Source of the DNA: Phaonia tiefii | Taxonomy: Eukaryota > Arthropoda > Insecta > Diptera > Muscidae | Length of the DNA: 64,000 nucleotides | NCBI GenBank assembly: GCA_963931995.1 | Contig: OZ008367.1 | Coordinates: 153,226,578 to 153,290,577 of the forward strand | Direction of reading: 5' to 3' | Part shown: positions 54,383 to 64,000 of the stretch, in pieces | How the letters are laid out: each line of letters opens with the position of its first letter | Numbering within the stretch: position 1 is the stretch's first letter | Notes under the pieces: model-generated | Seen by the model: the letters and a program-made list of their open reading frames with translations, nothing else | What the model was told of the DNA's origin: nothing | Databases searched by the model: none | Translations under genes and position numbers: made by a program

Positions 54383-54697
54383 TAGATGGGCACTTTGCAG
54401 TACTACTCAAATTTTAGTAAAAATAATTCTTTAACTAGTAAATTTTTACTGATTACTAAAATTTTTTTCAGCAATTTTTATAAAGTGCCTACATGATTAC
54501 GATGAGGTGCATTGAATTTTCTGTAATCAGTAATGCCCGATTACTGATTATTATGAATACGGCCCTATGATTTGACTGGTAAAGCAAATTAAATTTCATT
54601 ATCAGTAAAAATTTACTGAATTTTTTCAGTAATCAGTAAATTTACTGCTTACTGTAATTTTTAATGCAGTACATATATACTGCAGTGTGCCCATTTA
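54383..54697. repeat. Probable hAT-type MITE
   Basis: Ends TAGATGGGCACTTTGCAGTA and (inverted) TAAATGGGCACACTGCAGTA, with internal ACTGATTACT / AGTAATCAGT words on both strands. The TAGATGGGCA end resembles that of the 12.9-kb hAT. Flanking octamers (ATTTACCA and CTAACCAA) do not match. Confidence 0.6.
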
Positions 54698-55599
54698 CTA
54701 ACCAAATAAGTTAAATAAAACAAACAAAAACCAGCAAATTCCTATGTATTTACAATATTGAAAGTTTTGATACTTTTAATTGATTAATTAAAAAAATATA
54801 CTAAAAGCATAAGCACTTCCAACTTCATTACTAGATGTTTACACATCTCCCCTGTGATCGGACTCACATTAATTTTTTTTTTACCAAATCACTAAAACTC
54901 AAATTTTTTGAATATAAAAAAAGTAGCAATAAATCGGAAATGCTGCGTCCAAACGTAAAAATAATAACTTATGTTTTTTTCTCTTAAAAAATAGCAATAC
55001 CTCTTACCTTTCCAAAATGGCCTAAACGAATCCCAGAGGTCTTACCGTTTCAAAGTTCAGCCAATTCTTCAGCCAAAAATTTCAACAAAATAAAATCGTA
55101 AACGTGTTAATTTACAAAAAAATTAATGTGTGCTGTTATTTCGCTTCCAAAAACAAAACAAAAATGTTTGCATATCAGTCAAATATTAATAACTTTTGAA
55201 CGGTAAGACATCTGGTTATGTTCACGTTCTTATGTCTTTTTCTAAAATTTTTTTAAACCTCTGTATCTCGGCGATTTCACTATTTTTAAATTTAAATTCT
55301 GAAAGGTCTCCCAAATACCTATCCAACAAGCCCAAAAACAAAATATCTGACCACTGGATCAGAAGTTAGCAAATTACCCTAGTACTCTCCGACCACCAAT
55401 CCGGAAATTTTCAAACTGCTGCTATTTCGCCCCCTTGCATTTTCGGGGATGGTCGTAGATGGTCATATTTTCATGAAATGAGCCAAGGAATACGCTGGTG
55501 AAATTTGTCCAGTCGTGACTGAACCAACCTGTATAATATACTTATACTTGTGTCCAAACACATTGTCGTCGCTATTAAATATTTGTATTTGGTGAGAAA
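54698..55599. other. Diverged outliers of the 55.6-kb repeat; family A scrap
   Basis: GGAAATGCTGCGTCCAAACG (54938) echoes the repeat core. 55528-55592 is a short family A piece (CTTGTGTCCAAACACATTG). No gene. Confidence 0.45.
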
Positions 55600-56460
55600 G
55601 CCTTTATAAAAAATGGCTATAACTCGGAAACGGTACGTCCAATCGCCAAAAAATTATAAAATTGTTTACCTACACAGGATGTCTTTAATAGGGCATATTT
55701 TTTTTTTTAACAAAGTGTTCAATCGAAAAAATATCTAATTTTTGAGGGCTTCATTTTTCATAAAGCGGTCTAATCGTAGGGAATAGTCTTTAAAAAAATC
55801 GGCAAAATTGGAAAATCGCTAAAATAAAAAAATGGCTATAACTCGGAAATGGTGCGTCCAATCGCAAAAGTAACAACTTTGTTACCTGTAACGAAGGCTT
55901 TAACCAATGGATGTCTTTAATACGGCACCACTAATGTGATTTTTAGCGATTTTTTATTTGAAAAATTTTAGCTTAAGGGATTTTTTTTATGAAAGGCATC
56001 CATTGGTTAAAGCCTCCTACGGAGGTAAAAAATTTATTATTTTTGGGTTTGGACGCACCGTTTCCGAGTTATAGCTATTTTTATTTTACCGATTTTCATA
56101 TTTTGGCGATTTGTTAAAAGAAAAGTTTCGAAAATATAGACAAAAGGGCGTTTTAGCGATTTTATATTAAAAAAATTTTAGTTTTAGCGATTTGTTTAAA
56201 AAAAATGATGCCGTATTAAAGACATCCATTGGTTAAAGCCTTCTATACAGCCTCTGATCGAGGTAAACATTTTAGTAATTTTGCGATTGGACGCACCGTT
56301 TCCGAGTTATAGCTATTTTTTATTTTAGCGATTTTGTTATTTTTGCTGTTTTAAATAGAAAAAAATTCGATACGAATTGGACCACTTTATAGAAAACACT
56401 TAGAAACCCTCAAAAGTTATTTTTTTTCGATTCGACGCTCCGCTTCCTAGATATAGAAAT
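55600..56460. repeat. Inverted and tandem repeat cluster (GGTGCGTCCAATCG type)
   Basis: The core ATAACTCGGAAACGGT-GCGTCCAATCG is direct near 55619 and 55838 and inverted near 56055 and 56287. AACCAATGGATGTCTTTAATACGG is direct near 55901 and inverted near 55989 and 56217. The arms around ~55965 form a ~110-bp imperfect palindrome. Spacers are variants of AAATCGCTAAAA. No ORF. Confidence 0.82.
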
Positions 56461-57640
56461 TTTTTTTAATGTTGTCATATTTGCGATCAAAAATGGGGAT
56501 AAGTTATCCAAGGTAACCCATTACCCACGAAATACGAACACTGGTTACAAATAATAGTTTTCATTTGTTTTTTTTTTAATTAATTGTACTTAATTGTAAT
56601 TAATAATTGTACCCAAAGGGTAGAGAAATGTTGAAGAATAAAATTATATAAAAAAAACGATCAAACGCTCGAACATTTTAATTTTGAATATAATACGAAA
56701 GGTCGAATAAATCATCACTTTTTCAAAAATAATTTTTTTTAATTCAAAAATTAAATTGTTCGAGCGTTTGGTCGTATTTTTAATCGAATACAATTAATTT
56801 TTGAATACAATACGTAAGGTCGGATAAATCATCACTTATTATTGTTGCGACAGCCATTAAATTCAAGTACATAATTAGTTGAGCATGCCAATATATTATT
56901 GTGTACAACCGAATTAGATTTTACATTTTTCGTTAATCCAACAAATATAATATTCACCACTACAGGAGAATTTGATTGCTAGAACTAAAACTCGATTGAC
57001 AGATCACATTTATTTCTTGTTGCTGTGGCTTCAACTAAATATTTCAGTTCTTGCAATCAAAACTGAATTAGAAATCAATTGGTATGCACAACATTTGGTG
57101 ATAGTGAACACAATTATTGTTAATCACAACTGAATAATGGGACAGTTCAAGGGACCGCCAATTGTTAGTTGGCTGTAAATATAGTTGTGACAACGAATCT
57201 CTTCTCTGTGTGTATCACAAGATCTGACTACGGGGCATAAGTCGATTAGGTTTAAGTAAAAATAGTTTTTAAAGAAGATTTTCAAAAGAAAAGTTAATTT
57301 ATACATATGTATGTACATGTAAGCAACATCTCTTATGCCCAATGTAAACTTAGCTGTACAACACTTGACCTGCTTTTTATTCCTACTAAACCAATTTTTT
57401 GAAAAGTTTGTATGGGGAGCTTAGCGATATTAAACGATTTTAAGCAGCTCCCTATACAAAGTCCTCGAAAAATTAGTTTAGCAGGAAATAAAAGACCACG
57501 CTTACTATTGGTTGGTTGAAAAGGCTGCAAGACAGCACGCTGTCTAGCACACCTAGGCTAAAGAAGCACATTGTGATACCTGCAGTTACCTCCATAGCAA
57601 CTATTGACTAGTCGTCTAGCCAATTTGCCCTTTCAATAAA
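56461..57640. other. Unassigned AT-rich sequence
   Basis: AAACGCTCGAAC (56665) and GTTCGAGCGTTT (56758) are inverse, with AATACGAAAGGTCGAATAAATCATCAC-type text duplicated at 56692 and 56810: a small duplicated or inverted element. No gene. Confidence 0.4.
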
Positions 57641-57645
57641 TTTGT

Positions 57646-58430
57646 CTATAGACCTACAGGAATATCCTGTAGGGCAACGGTGCTAACTAAATCTGTACCG
57701 AATATCCTACTTCTCAGTACTGCCAGAGCAGGGCAATCCAAGAGAAGGTGTTTCGTCGTTTCCTCGTCCTCTTCCATGCAGCATCTACAGAGAGTGGAGT
57801 TTCTACGTCCCAATATTGGGGCGTGTTTTCCTACAAGACAATGTCCCGTAAGTGTTAATATCATTGTGGATAACCTGCCTCTCGGCAAGTTAAGTAATTG
57901 CCTAGTCCTCTTCCTGTCCACCTGTGGCCAGAGGACCCTGGCTTGTTTGCGCGTTGAAGTAAGTCTCCACTTGTTCTTGAACATATTATCGGCCCACTGC
58001 CTGACCTGCAAACGGTAGGTAGAGATTGGCATACTAACACCTTCTTTTGCCGGAAGAACCTGTGCCGTAGTACCCTGTCTAGCTAATGCACCCGCTACGC
58101 AATTGCCTGGAATGTCGCTGTGTCCCGGTACCCATATGAGCCTGATGTCAAAATTCTCTGCCATTACCCTAAGTGTTGAGTGGTATTCTTTCACCGTCAG
58201 GGACCTAGCAAACATGGCTTCCAGGGATTTTATGGCAGCCTGGCTGTCCGTGTAGATATGTATTCTCCGGAGGGTTGTGACACTACTTTTCAGTAGTCGG
58301 TAACTTCCGCCTGAAATACACTACAGTGATCAGGCAGCTTGAAGGAGATATTTGTATTTAGGTCCGGTGAATGGACCCCATAGCCTACTTGATCGTCCAA
58401 CTTTGATCCATCCGTGAAAAATCTGATACT
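57646..58430 (-). pseudogene. LINE RNase H and C-terminal Cys/His domain
   Basis: FFTDGSKLDDQVGYG (near 58420) has the first Asp, FQAEV (near 58325) the Glu, IHIYTDSQAAIKSLEAM (58260-58215) the second Asp, and LIWVPGHSDIPGN (near 58145) the His. The last catalytic position reads CVAGALARQG, where families usually have an Asp before (E/A)LAR: Gly replaces it. The C-terminal part has TLCRCCMEEDEETTKHLLLD, the usual C-x2-C ... H ... C tail of such LINEs. A stop near 58315 breaks the frame. Confidence 0.88.
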
Positions 58431-58734
58431 ACTGGTATCCCCTTCCAGTGACTTTTCTCAGGTATTCCTGTTCGGAATAGAAATCCTTAGATTTGTCGCC
58501 GGTAGAAGGTAGGGGATACAGTAGTCCGTTTTAACGGGAATAGAGTTGATCCGGTGTAGTAATTCGGCGTGTCCGAAATGCCCCGATATCAAAACGCCAC
58601 AATCTCTGATTCTCACCAGGGATGTAGCGGCTGCCGATTCGGCCATGATATCAGGAGTACAGATGTTCAGGATAGCACTAAGTGCAGTACCTGACGTCGT
58701 GCTCATTGCCCCACTTGATCTTTGTTGATCTTTG

Positions 58735-59273
58735 AATTTTCATCAAGGAATTCAGAATATATTTCTTTTGGAGGGACCTTCACCAAACTACGATGCCATA
58801 GAGAAGTATTGGTCTGACTATTGCCGTATAAATCCACATGGTGATCTTAGGAGACAGTCCCCAGCGTTTTCCTACCGCCCCTTTACAGCAGTAAAGAACA
58901 ACAGACGCCTTTTCACCCTCTCCTCCACATTCGGTTTCCAAGACAGTTTTCTGTCGAGAATTATTCCCAGGTACTTGACCTTTTCCGTCAACTGTAATTG
59001 CACCCCATTAACTGACGGCAGTTCAAATGCGGGTGTTTTATATTTCCGAGAGAATAAGATAAGCTCGGTTTTAAGTGGGTTAAGTGATAGTCCGTTGTTA
59101 GCGGTCCAGTTCGAAATTAGACTAAGTAGGCTGGTTGTACGAATGCTAAGTAAATTGAGGTTTCTACCCGTACAGATGACAGCAATATCATCGGCATAGG
59201 CAAAGACCTGGCATTCGGCCCTGTCCATGTCAAGAATCAGTTCATTGACTGAACTACCCTGCGGAGTATCCAT
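58735..59273 (-). pseudogene. LINE reverse transcriptase palm/thumb
   Basis: VFAYADDIAVICTGR (near 59205) contains the catalytic YADD. LSLNPLKTELILFSRK and VKYLGIILDRKLSWKPN are the following RT blocks, and RRLLFFTAVKGRWG the thumb start. Upstream QGSSVNELI fits the PQGSPLSPxL block. Uninterrupted for 133 codons, then a frameshift. Confidence 0.9.
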
Positions 59274-59446
59274 CTTAAGCGTGCAGTCTGGTTGGTACCC
59301 TCAATGGATTCACAGAAGTTTCGCCAGGATTTCCGTTTTGCATTCTTGATTTCACCTTTATAGAGATTAAGACTAATCTTGTAAACGTCCCAATCCCTTT
59401 GGTCGCCGCTCTTTTTGGCCTTGTTAAAAAGCCGCCTAATGGACGA

Positions 59447-59800
59447 TCATAGATCCTGAAGCTCAGCGTTCCACCAATGAGGTTTTATGCTACCCTTGGC
59501 AGTATTATAACCACTGGTCTTACAGGACTCATTGAGCCCGTTCCTGCACGCATCAGTAAATTTGCCAACTATTTCTTCCAGCTCTGGCACATTAGTGGGA
59601 ATATTCGGATGGTTACCTAAGAGTTTCCTTAGGCGCCCACGATAGGCGATCCAGTCCGTTTTCCTATAATTTTTAAAAACTTCCTTTTTCAGAGGTTCGA
59701 TATTTATGTGGAACTGTAGATATCTATGATCAGAACGCTTACTGTTACAACTGTTAAAGCAGATTGCTAAGATTACACGAGACTTTTTAAAGGTTAATTT
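59447..59800 (-). pseudogene. LINE endonuclease end and linker
   Basis: SDHRYLQFHI (near 59730) is the terminal SDH motif of the apurinic-type endonuclease. The linker reads FKNYRKTDWIAYRGRLRKLL then PHWWNAELQDL, typical of this LINE group. The ATG at 59866 precedes sequence that does not look like endonuclease, so the true left limit is near 59800. Confidence 0.8.
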
Positions 59801-59866
59801 CTCAATTCTACATTTAAACAGAGTCAGAAAAACAATATGTTTTATTATAAATATTTGTAGTTTCAA

Positions 59867-61637
59867 ACGAATTCATATTTTTTGTTTTTCAAGTTATTAA
59901 AATTACATTTCGAAAGTCATCAATTGGTTGGTATTCCAAGCACATTCCCCTGCTTGTGATTATTATTTGATATGTAATTGTTTTGTTTCCATTGTGGATT
60001 CCAGTTTCCAAACAAACACATGTACATATGTTTTAACCAAATAAAGTAGATATGTATGTATGTATGTGGTATTTGATTACAACATAATTAATTAAATGAA
60101 ATTAAAAACCTGCAACCAGCACCCAGTCAACCACAATGATGTCTGGCTGTCGACTGACTGATTGTCTGTCGTTCCAACTACGTCTTCATCGGAGATGATT
60201 TTAATGGAAAATAATGTAAAAATTACAGAACACATATATGCATTTTGGTTATACACACACAATAAATATAAATAAATGCAAAACATTCACCGAAGATGCG
60301 ATGCGGTTAAACAAATAAACACAAAATCACAAAAACACTTCAAAACAATGAATCCCCCAAATAAACCAAGCAATTTTTTTTCGTGGTAGGTGAATAACAA
60401 ATACTCTACCTACGTACTAGTAACGTAAAACTCATAAATTACACAAAACAATATATTTGTACAAAGCAAAAAATGTACATGACACACAGAGAGACTGTAT
60501 AGTAAAAAAATCATCAAAATCATCATCTGTATAGTAAACAAAAACCAAAAAATATAAGAAGAAATGTTGAAGTTAAACCGTGCAACAACTACTTATTTTT
60601 CACCATATCATACAGGGTTGCCAAATATACTATATGTTCATTATCCCCAAACAAGGAAAAGGAAACACCCAACTAATATACATATTTCAAAGAAGTCAAT
60701 GAAAACAGGAATACCACCCTATTAGTTTTTAAAATATACAAAATACTCGTACCTTGTTGCTGACTGTTATAATAACACGAATTTGAACGAACGAACGCAA
60801 CAGCCGAAATTAAAACTTAAATAAGTAGGATTTCACGGATCAAATGAGGAAATTCTTTAAAGGATCAGGATTATTAACCTAAACAAACACTTATGTCCAA
60901 TTTTTCAGTCAGTGGTGATCTTCGTTTCTTAGTTAAATTGTGGTTAAGCATCGAATTTTGTTTTTCTGTCAATGGTTATCAATGATTTAACCACCCAATG
61001 TTGGTTGGTTAACTTGTAGTCAGACCCATATGATTTTGGCAATCACATTACTGATGAGAAATGTAAGATTGCATAAAAGACATGTTTCTGCAATACATGA
61101 CCTCGATTTTATGCATTTACTTCTTATTTTACATAATTCCATTTGGTTGCTCCTCTTTGTTGTTTTGGTATTTAGCCGAACACAGATGTTTTGTCCAATA
61201 AGAGTATTAGGGTTGCCATAATCGTTAACAATATGACGGCTTACTTTAACTTGCTACTGAAAAACAAAATGCAAAGTTAACTTCTAATTATCTTTCAATT
61301 ACGATTAAGTAATCCGATAGTTAACTACCCACTTAAAAACTGGCCGTTAAAGTTCCAGAGATCGTTTTACGTTGCCACGCTCTGACATAGATAGTAAACC
61401 TGGCCAATAAGTGGGACAAAGCCGAAATTTGGGACTTTTAATACAATAAAATTGGACTGACCATGGAGATGGAAAGTTTCTGATAGCCACTCACTTGGGA
61501 GTGGCTAGAAATGGTTTTTTCATAGGGCAGTCCAAGCAGCTCACTACTTCCGGCCTTAGATTAAGTATGTCCCGGAGAATGGCTTCATCGGAACCTACCG
61601 TCAGCTAGCTAGATTGAGAAAGCGAAACGAATGAGCA
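59867..61637. other. Unassigned sequence
   Basis: A TATG microsatellite lies at 60048-60067. CAGGGTTGCCAAATATAC (60615) recalls the F end. No gene or complete element is recognised. Confidence 0.35.
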
Positions 61638-62208
61638 CACTGAAAGAGAAAGCTTCATCAAATTTATGAATTCCTCCATCAATTTGATGAAACATTCCCT
61701 CATTTTCCAACCTATGACACATTTGATTGAATTGATGAAGACCATTTCATCACTATTTCATCCATGTTTCTTTAATAGTTTACGTTGATTCAACGACAAA
61801 ATTTGGAATTTGGAGAAACGTTGGACTAAGTGTATTGAGCTAAAAGGTGATTATGTTGAAACATAATTTTTTTTTGCAAAAAAAACTGTGTTTCATTCAA
61901 AAAGTCACGGACTTATTGATTCGCCGTCGTATATTTATTTTTAATTTTCTACTACTGTTTCTTTTCCCCTTTAATTTTTCAATACTTTGCCCATATTTTG
62001 AATCGATCCCACTAAGTATTTCCAAATTCCAATGATGAAAATTCATGTAAAAAGACCATAAATTTAATGAAGCTGAAAAGGGTGAAGAAACGCACAATCT
62101 TCATATTGAAGAACTTTTTCGTTGAAGGGATGAAGTTTGTCATCAATTCAATGAAGAACAATTGCTGAAAATCTATCATCGATTTGATGTAAAGATTTTC
62201 TTTCAGTG
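61638..62208. repeat. MITE with CACTGAAAGA termini
   Basis: Ends CACTGAAAGAGAAAGCTTCATC and (inverted) CACTGAAAGAAAATCTTTACATC, with many internal CATCAA / TTGATG words. Flanking CA on both sides (61636-61637, 62209-62210) may be a 2-bp target duplication. CACT(G/A) ends suggest the CMC/CACTA superfamily (inference). It is interrupted by mariner fragment M4. Confidence 0.72.
61803..61929 (+). mobile_element. mariner M4, 3' end only
   Basis: Contains GGAGAAACGTTGGACTAAGTGTATTGAG (KLEKRWTKCIE), the stop region, then AAAGTCACGGACTTATTGAT and the terminus CGCCGTCG followed by TA (61930-61931). No 5' part is visible on the left. Confidence 0.85.
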
Positions 62209-62329
62209 CAGCCTGATTATTTATACAATCACTGATGTGTCTCAAATTAAATATGTGAAACTCTCACTGAAGCTCTTCGTACTAGGAGACGTATTCTTTT
62301 GTCCTTTGGCGGCAGATGAGCCAACGGCG

Positions 62330-63697
62330 GATCAACAGTAAAGAAATATAAATTCAGTTTCGACACGCTGCATTCAGGTCAGCGTCTGATCCATAATGGC
62401 TGGCTGAAACTTAATCGTCCTGGCAGTAGGTAAAATGCAAAACCACGGTGGGCTGGGCTTTCCTACCGCCACCGTTATGAAAAGTCAAAATGCACATTAT
62501 GAACATAAAACCTTCCTGTTTGATGGCGACCCCCGCAAACGTTATAAGGACCACGATTTATGGATATGCACTTGGAATGTTAGAACACTATACAGATGCG
62601 GTGGCAATATCTAACTGGCAGGTGTCCTCAAGAATTATAAGGCTGACATTTCTGCTCTCAAGGAGATGCGATGGACAGGTCATGGCTGTACAAGGAAGAA
62701 GAACTGTGACATTACTACAGCTGCCATGAGAAAAAGCATGAATTTGGTTGCGGATTTGCAGTTAGCAAATGACTGCCACATCTGGTCTCAGGGTTTAACC
62801 CCGTGAGTGAATGTATAGCCACCATCCGCATAAAAGGGAAATACTTTAACTTGTCGATAATTTGTGTATATGCCCCAACGGAAGAAAAAGACGATGACAA
62901 CAAGGACATGTTCTATGAGCGCCTAGAAGAAACATACGACCGCTGGCCAGGCCATGACACTAAAATTATTCTAGGTTATTTTAATGCCAAAGTCGGCACT
63001 GAAATGTCTTTGAACCGATAACGAAATGAGACTGTAAGATTTTCCCGCGGCGAAAAACATAGTTCTCAGTAGTACGAGATTCTTGGATTCTTGGAAATCT
63101 CCTCACCACCAGCCGAAAAACCAGACTGATCACCTGGTAAATGATGGAAGGCACTCTACTAGTGTAATGGGCGTACGTCTGATTCGAGGAGCTCGTATAG
63201 ACTCAGATCACTATCTGGTTGCAGCAAAGGTTCACACAAGGATAAGCAGAGCGAAAGTCGTACGAAGGCAGACATATATATATAGCTGTACATCGGAAAG
63301 CTGCAATTATCAGAAATAGCTACGGCCTATGCAGAGAAGCTCACTCAGATATCTGCGCAGAACGCACATCCACCTCCAGAATTGCAGTGGAAGTATATTT
63401 CCCAAACTGCTCCAGAGATCGTATTTAGTTAAAAAACCGCTTAAATACAATCCATGGTACGATGAACCAGTGTCACGCGAGCCGCGACTGAGCGGTATAA
63501 GGAGAATATGAAACCCGTTTATTTAAGAATTAGAAACGGTTGTGGAGAAAGCGCGAGAGTGATCAAACTGAATCTTTCGGAGGGAAGATGAGGCCCTTAA
63601 ATTCTATCGAAAAGTAAAAATCAAAAGCAACGGCAATGGATCTGGGCTCCCTTTTGTAGAGATAAGGACGGGAATTGTATCACAGATATGCAGAGTA
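62330..63697 (+). mobile_element. RTE-like LINE, copy 2: leader, endonuclease and linker
   Basis: LWICTWNVRTLYRCGGNI (62560-62613), ADISALKEMRWTGHGC (about 62640-62690), FNLSIICVYAPTEEKDDD (62840-62900), YERLEETYDRWPGHDTKIIL (62915-62975) and IDSDHYLVAAKVHTR (63195-63240) are the endonuclease blocks in order. The GDFN motif reads GYFN (near 62977), so the catalytic Asp is lost. The linker then matches copy 1. Mariner M5 interrupts at TA 63696-63697, at text corresponding to 1841-1846 of copy 1. The rest lies outside the window. Confidence 0.9.
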
Positions 63698-64000
63698 AGG
63701 GCGGAACAATAAATCCGGGACTTTTTGAATGAAACACAATTTTTTTTGCAAAAAAAAAAATTATTTTCCAACATAATATCCTTTTAGCTCAATACACTAA
63801 GTCCAACATTTCTCCAATTTGTGTATCGCTTCCAAAAAATAGGATTTTTCGAGGTCCATAAAATAGGCATTTGTTTGATCAATAATTTCATCGTTAGAGC
63901 TAAATCTCTTTCCCCCGAGCCATTTCTTTAGGTTTAGAAATAGGAAATAGTCACTGGGGGCTAACTCCGGAGAATATGGCGATTGAGGTGCCAATTCGTA
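63698..64000 (-). mobile_element. mariner M5, 3' part (runs off the window)
   Basis: The 3' terminus AGGGCGGAACAATAAATCC starts at 63698 next to TA. The minus ORF reads APQSPYSPELAPSDYFLF (third catalytic Asp in APSDY), LGGKRFSSNDEIIDQTNAYF and IHKLEKCWT, then TAG where M4 has AAG. It is the best-preserved mariner C-terminus here; its 5' part is beyond base 64000. Confidence 0.92.

Larger units (their letters stand above)
57646..59800 (-). mobile_element. RNase H-bearing non-LTR retrotransposon (I/Loa-like), defective
   Basis: Pieces occur in the order expected for one ORF2 on the minus strand: endonuclease C-terminus and linker (59740-59450), RT palm (59273-58740), RNase H and C-terminal zinc-knuckle-like domain (58430-57646). 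The N-terminal endonuclease and the N-terminal RT blocks are missing, an internal deletion of several hundred codons near 59300-59440. The overall pattern suggests the I/Loa/R1 group; the exact clade is unsettled. Confidence 0.88.

Noticed and set aside
54375..54705. An 8-bp target duplication for the 54.4-kb MITE
   Set aside because: The flanking octamers ATTTACCA and CTAACCAA do not match, so only the terminal repeats are claimed.
57680..58018. A 112-aa plus-strand ORF
   Set aside because: Antisense to the RNase H/zinc-knuckle region of the LINE.
62560..63240. A host craniofacial-development-protein-2-like gene
   Set aside because: This endonuclease text is a LINE domain; it continues into the RTE linker shared with 1.3-2.2 kb and is full of stops.

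Overview
The window is AT-rich eukaryotic DNA that I see as repeat-dominated and essentially intergenic or intronic. Its transposon families and the short dispersed repeat containing GTATGGGAGGTACC and GGGCGTGGC look like those of a brachyceran fly (inference; no species named). I see no intact host gene, rRNA, functional tRNA or CRISPR array. The only possible host-gene trace is a broken piece at 18.74-19.14 kb that ends in a ubiquitin-interacting-like motif followed by AATAAA.

Layout. 0-1.3 kb: a split CACGCTGAAA-type MITE (family A). 1.3-7.8 kb: an RTE-like LINE interrupted by a 155-bp-unit array, by a hAT element (itself carrying a SINE and small MITEs) and by a mariner. 9.3-11 kb: a 207-bp tandem array followed by a TTTTCTTAAAA minisatellite. 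11.3-14.4 kb: a MITE (J1) holding a rosa-like Tc1/mariner element and a nonautonomous hAT with a perfect 8-bp duplication. 15.2-16.7 kb: a TA-flanked element with a C2H2 zinc-finger ORF (family E). 16.7-18.5 kb: an RNase H LINE relic. 20-24.2 kb: MITEs of families A, F and J. 24.4-25.7 kb: a SINE and an internally deleted mariner with a copied end. 27.1-30.2 kb: a PIF/Harbinger element split by an inversion. 30.5-32.1 kb: a Tc1 element with IR/DR ends. 32.5-37.3 kb: F-family repeats hosting the second E element (with a SINE) and an unsplit Harbinger element with a spliced zeste-like ORF. 37.5-39.6 kb: an RTE fragment and two MITEs (H). 42.4-44.9 kb: an AACCGGTT-rich hAT-like element holding a SINE that is itself split by a rosa-like element, then MITE A and mariner pieces. 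47.5-51.5 kb: two 585-bp direct repeats around a second Tc1 relic. 52.5-56.5 kb: minisatellite, orphan endonuclease ORF, and inverted/tandem repeats. 57.6-59.8 kb: an I/Loa-like LINE with endonuclease, RT and RNase H pieces. 61.6-64 kb: a CACTG MITE, then a second RTE interrupted by a mariner that runs off the window end.

Because several families occur two or more times, one copy often serves as the empty-site control for another. This allows insertions, target duplications and one inversion to be read directly from the sequence. All mobile elements seen are defective. The most promising possible novelty is family E, a TA-flanked element with terminal CACAGAAAAAAAT and a minus-strand zinc-finger exon. 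The coordinates of relics and of family labels (A, E, F, G, H, J, L) are mine and approximate unless a target duplication is given.
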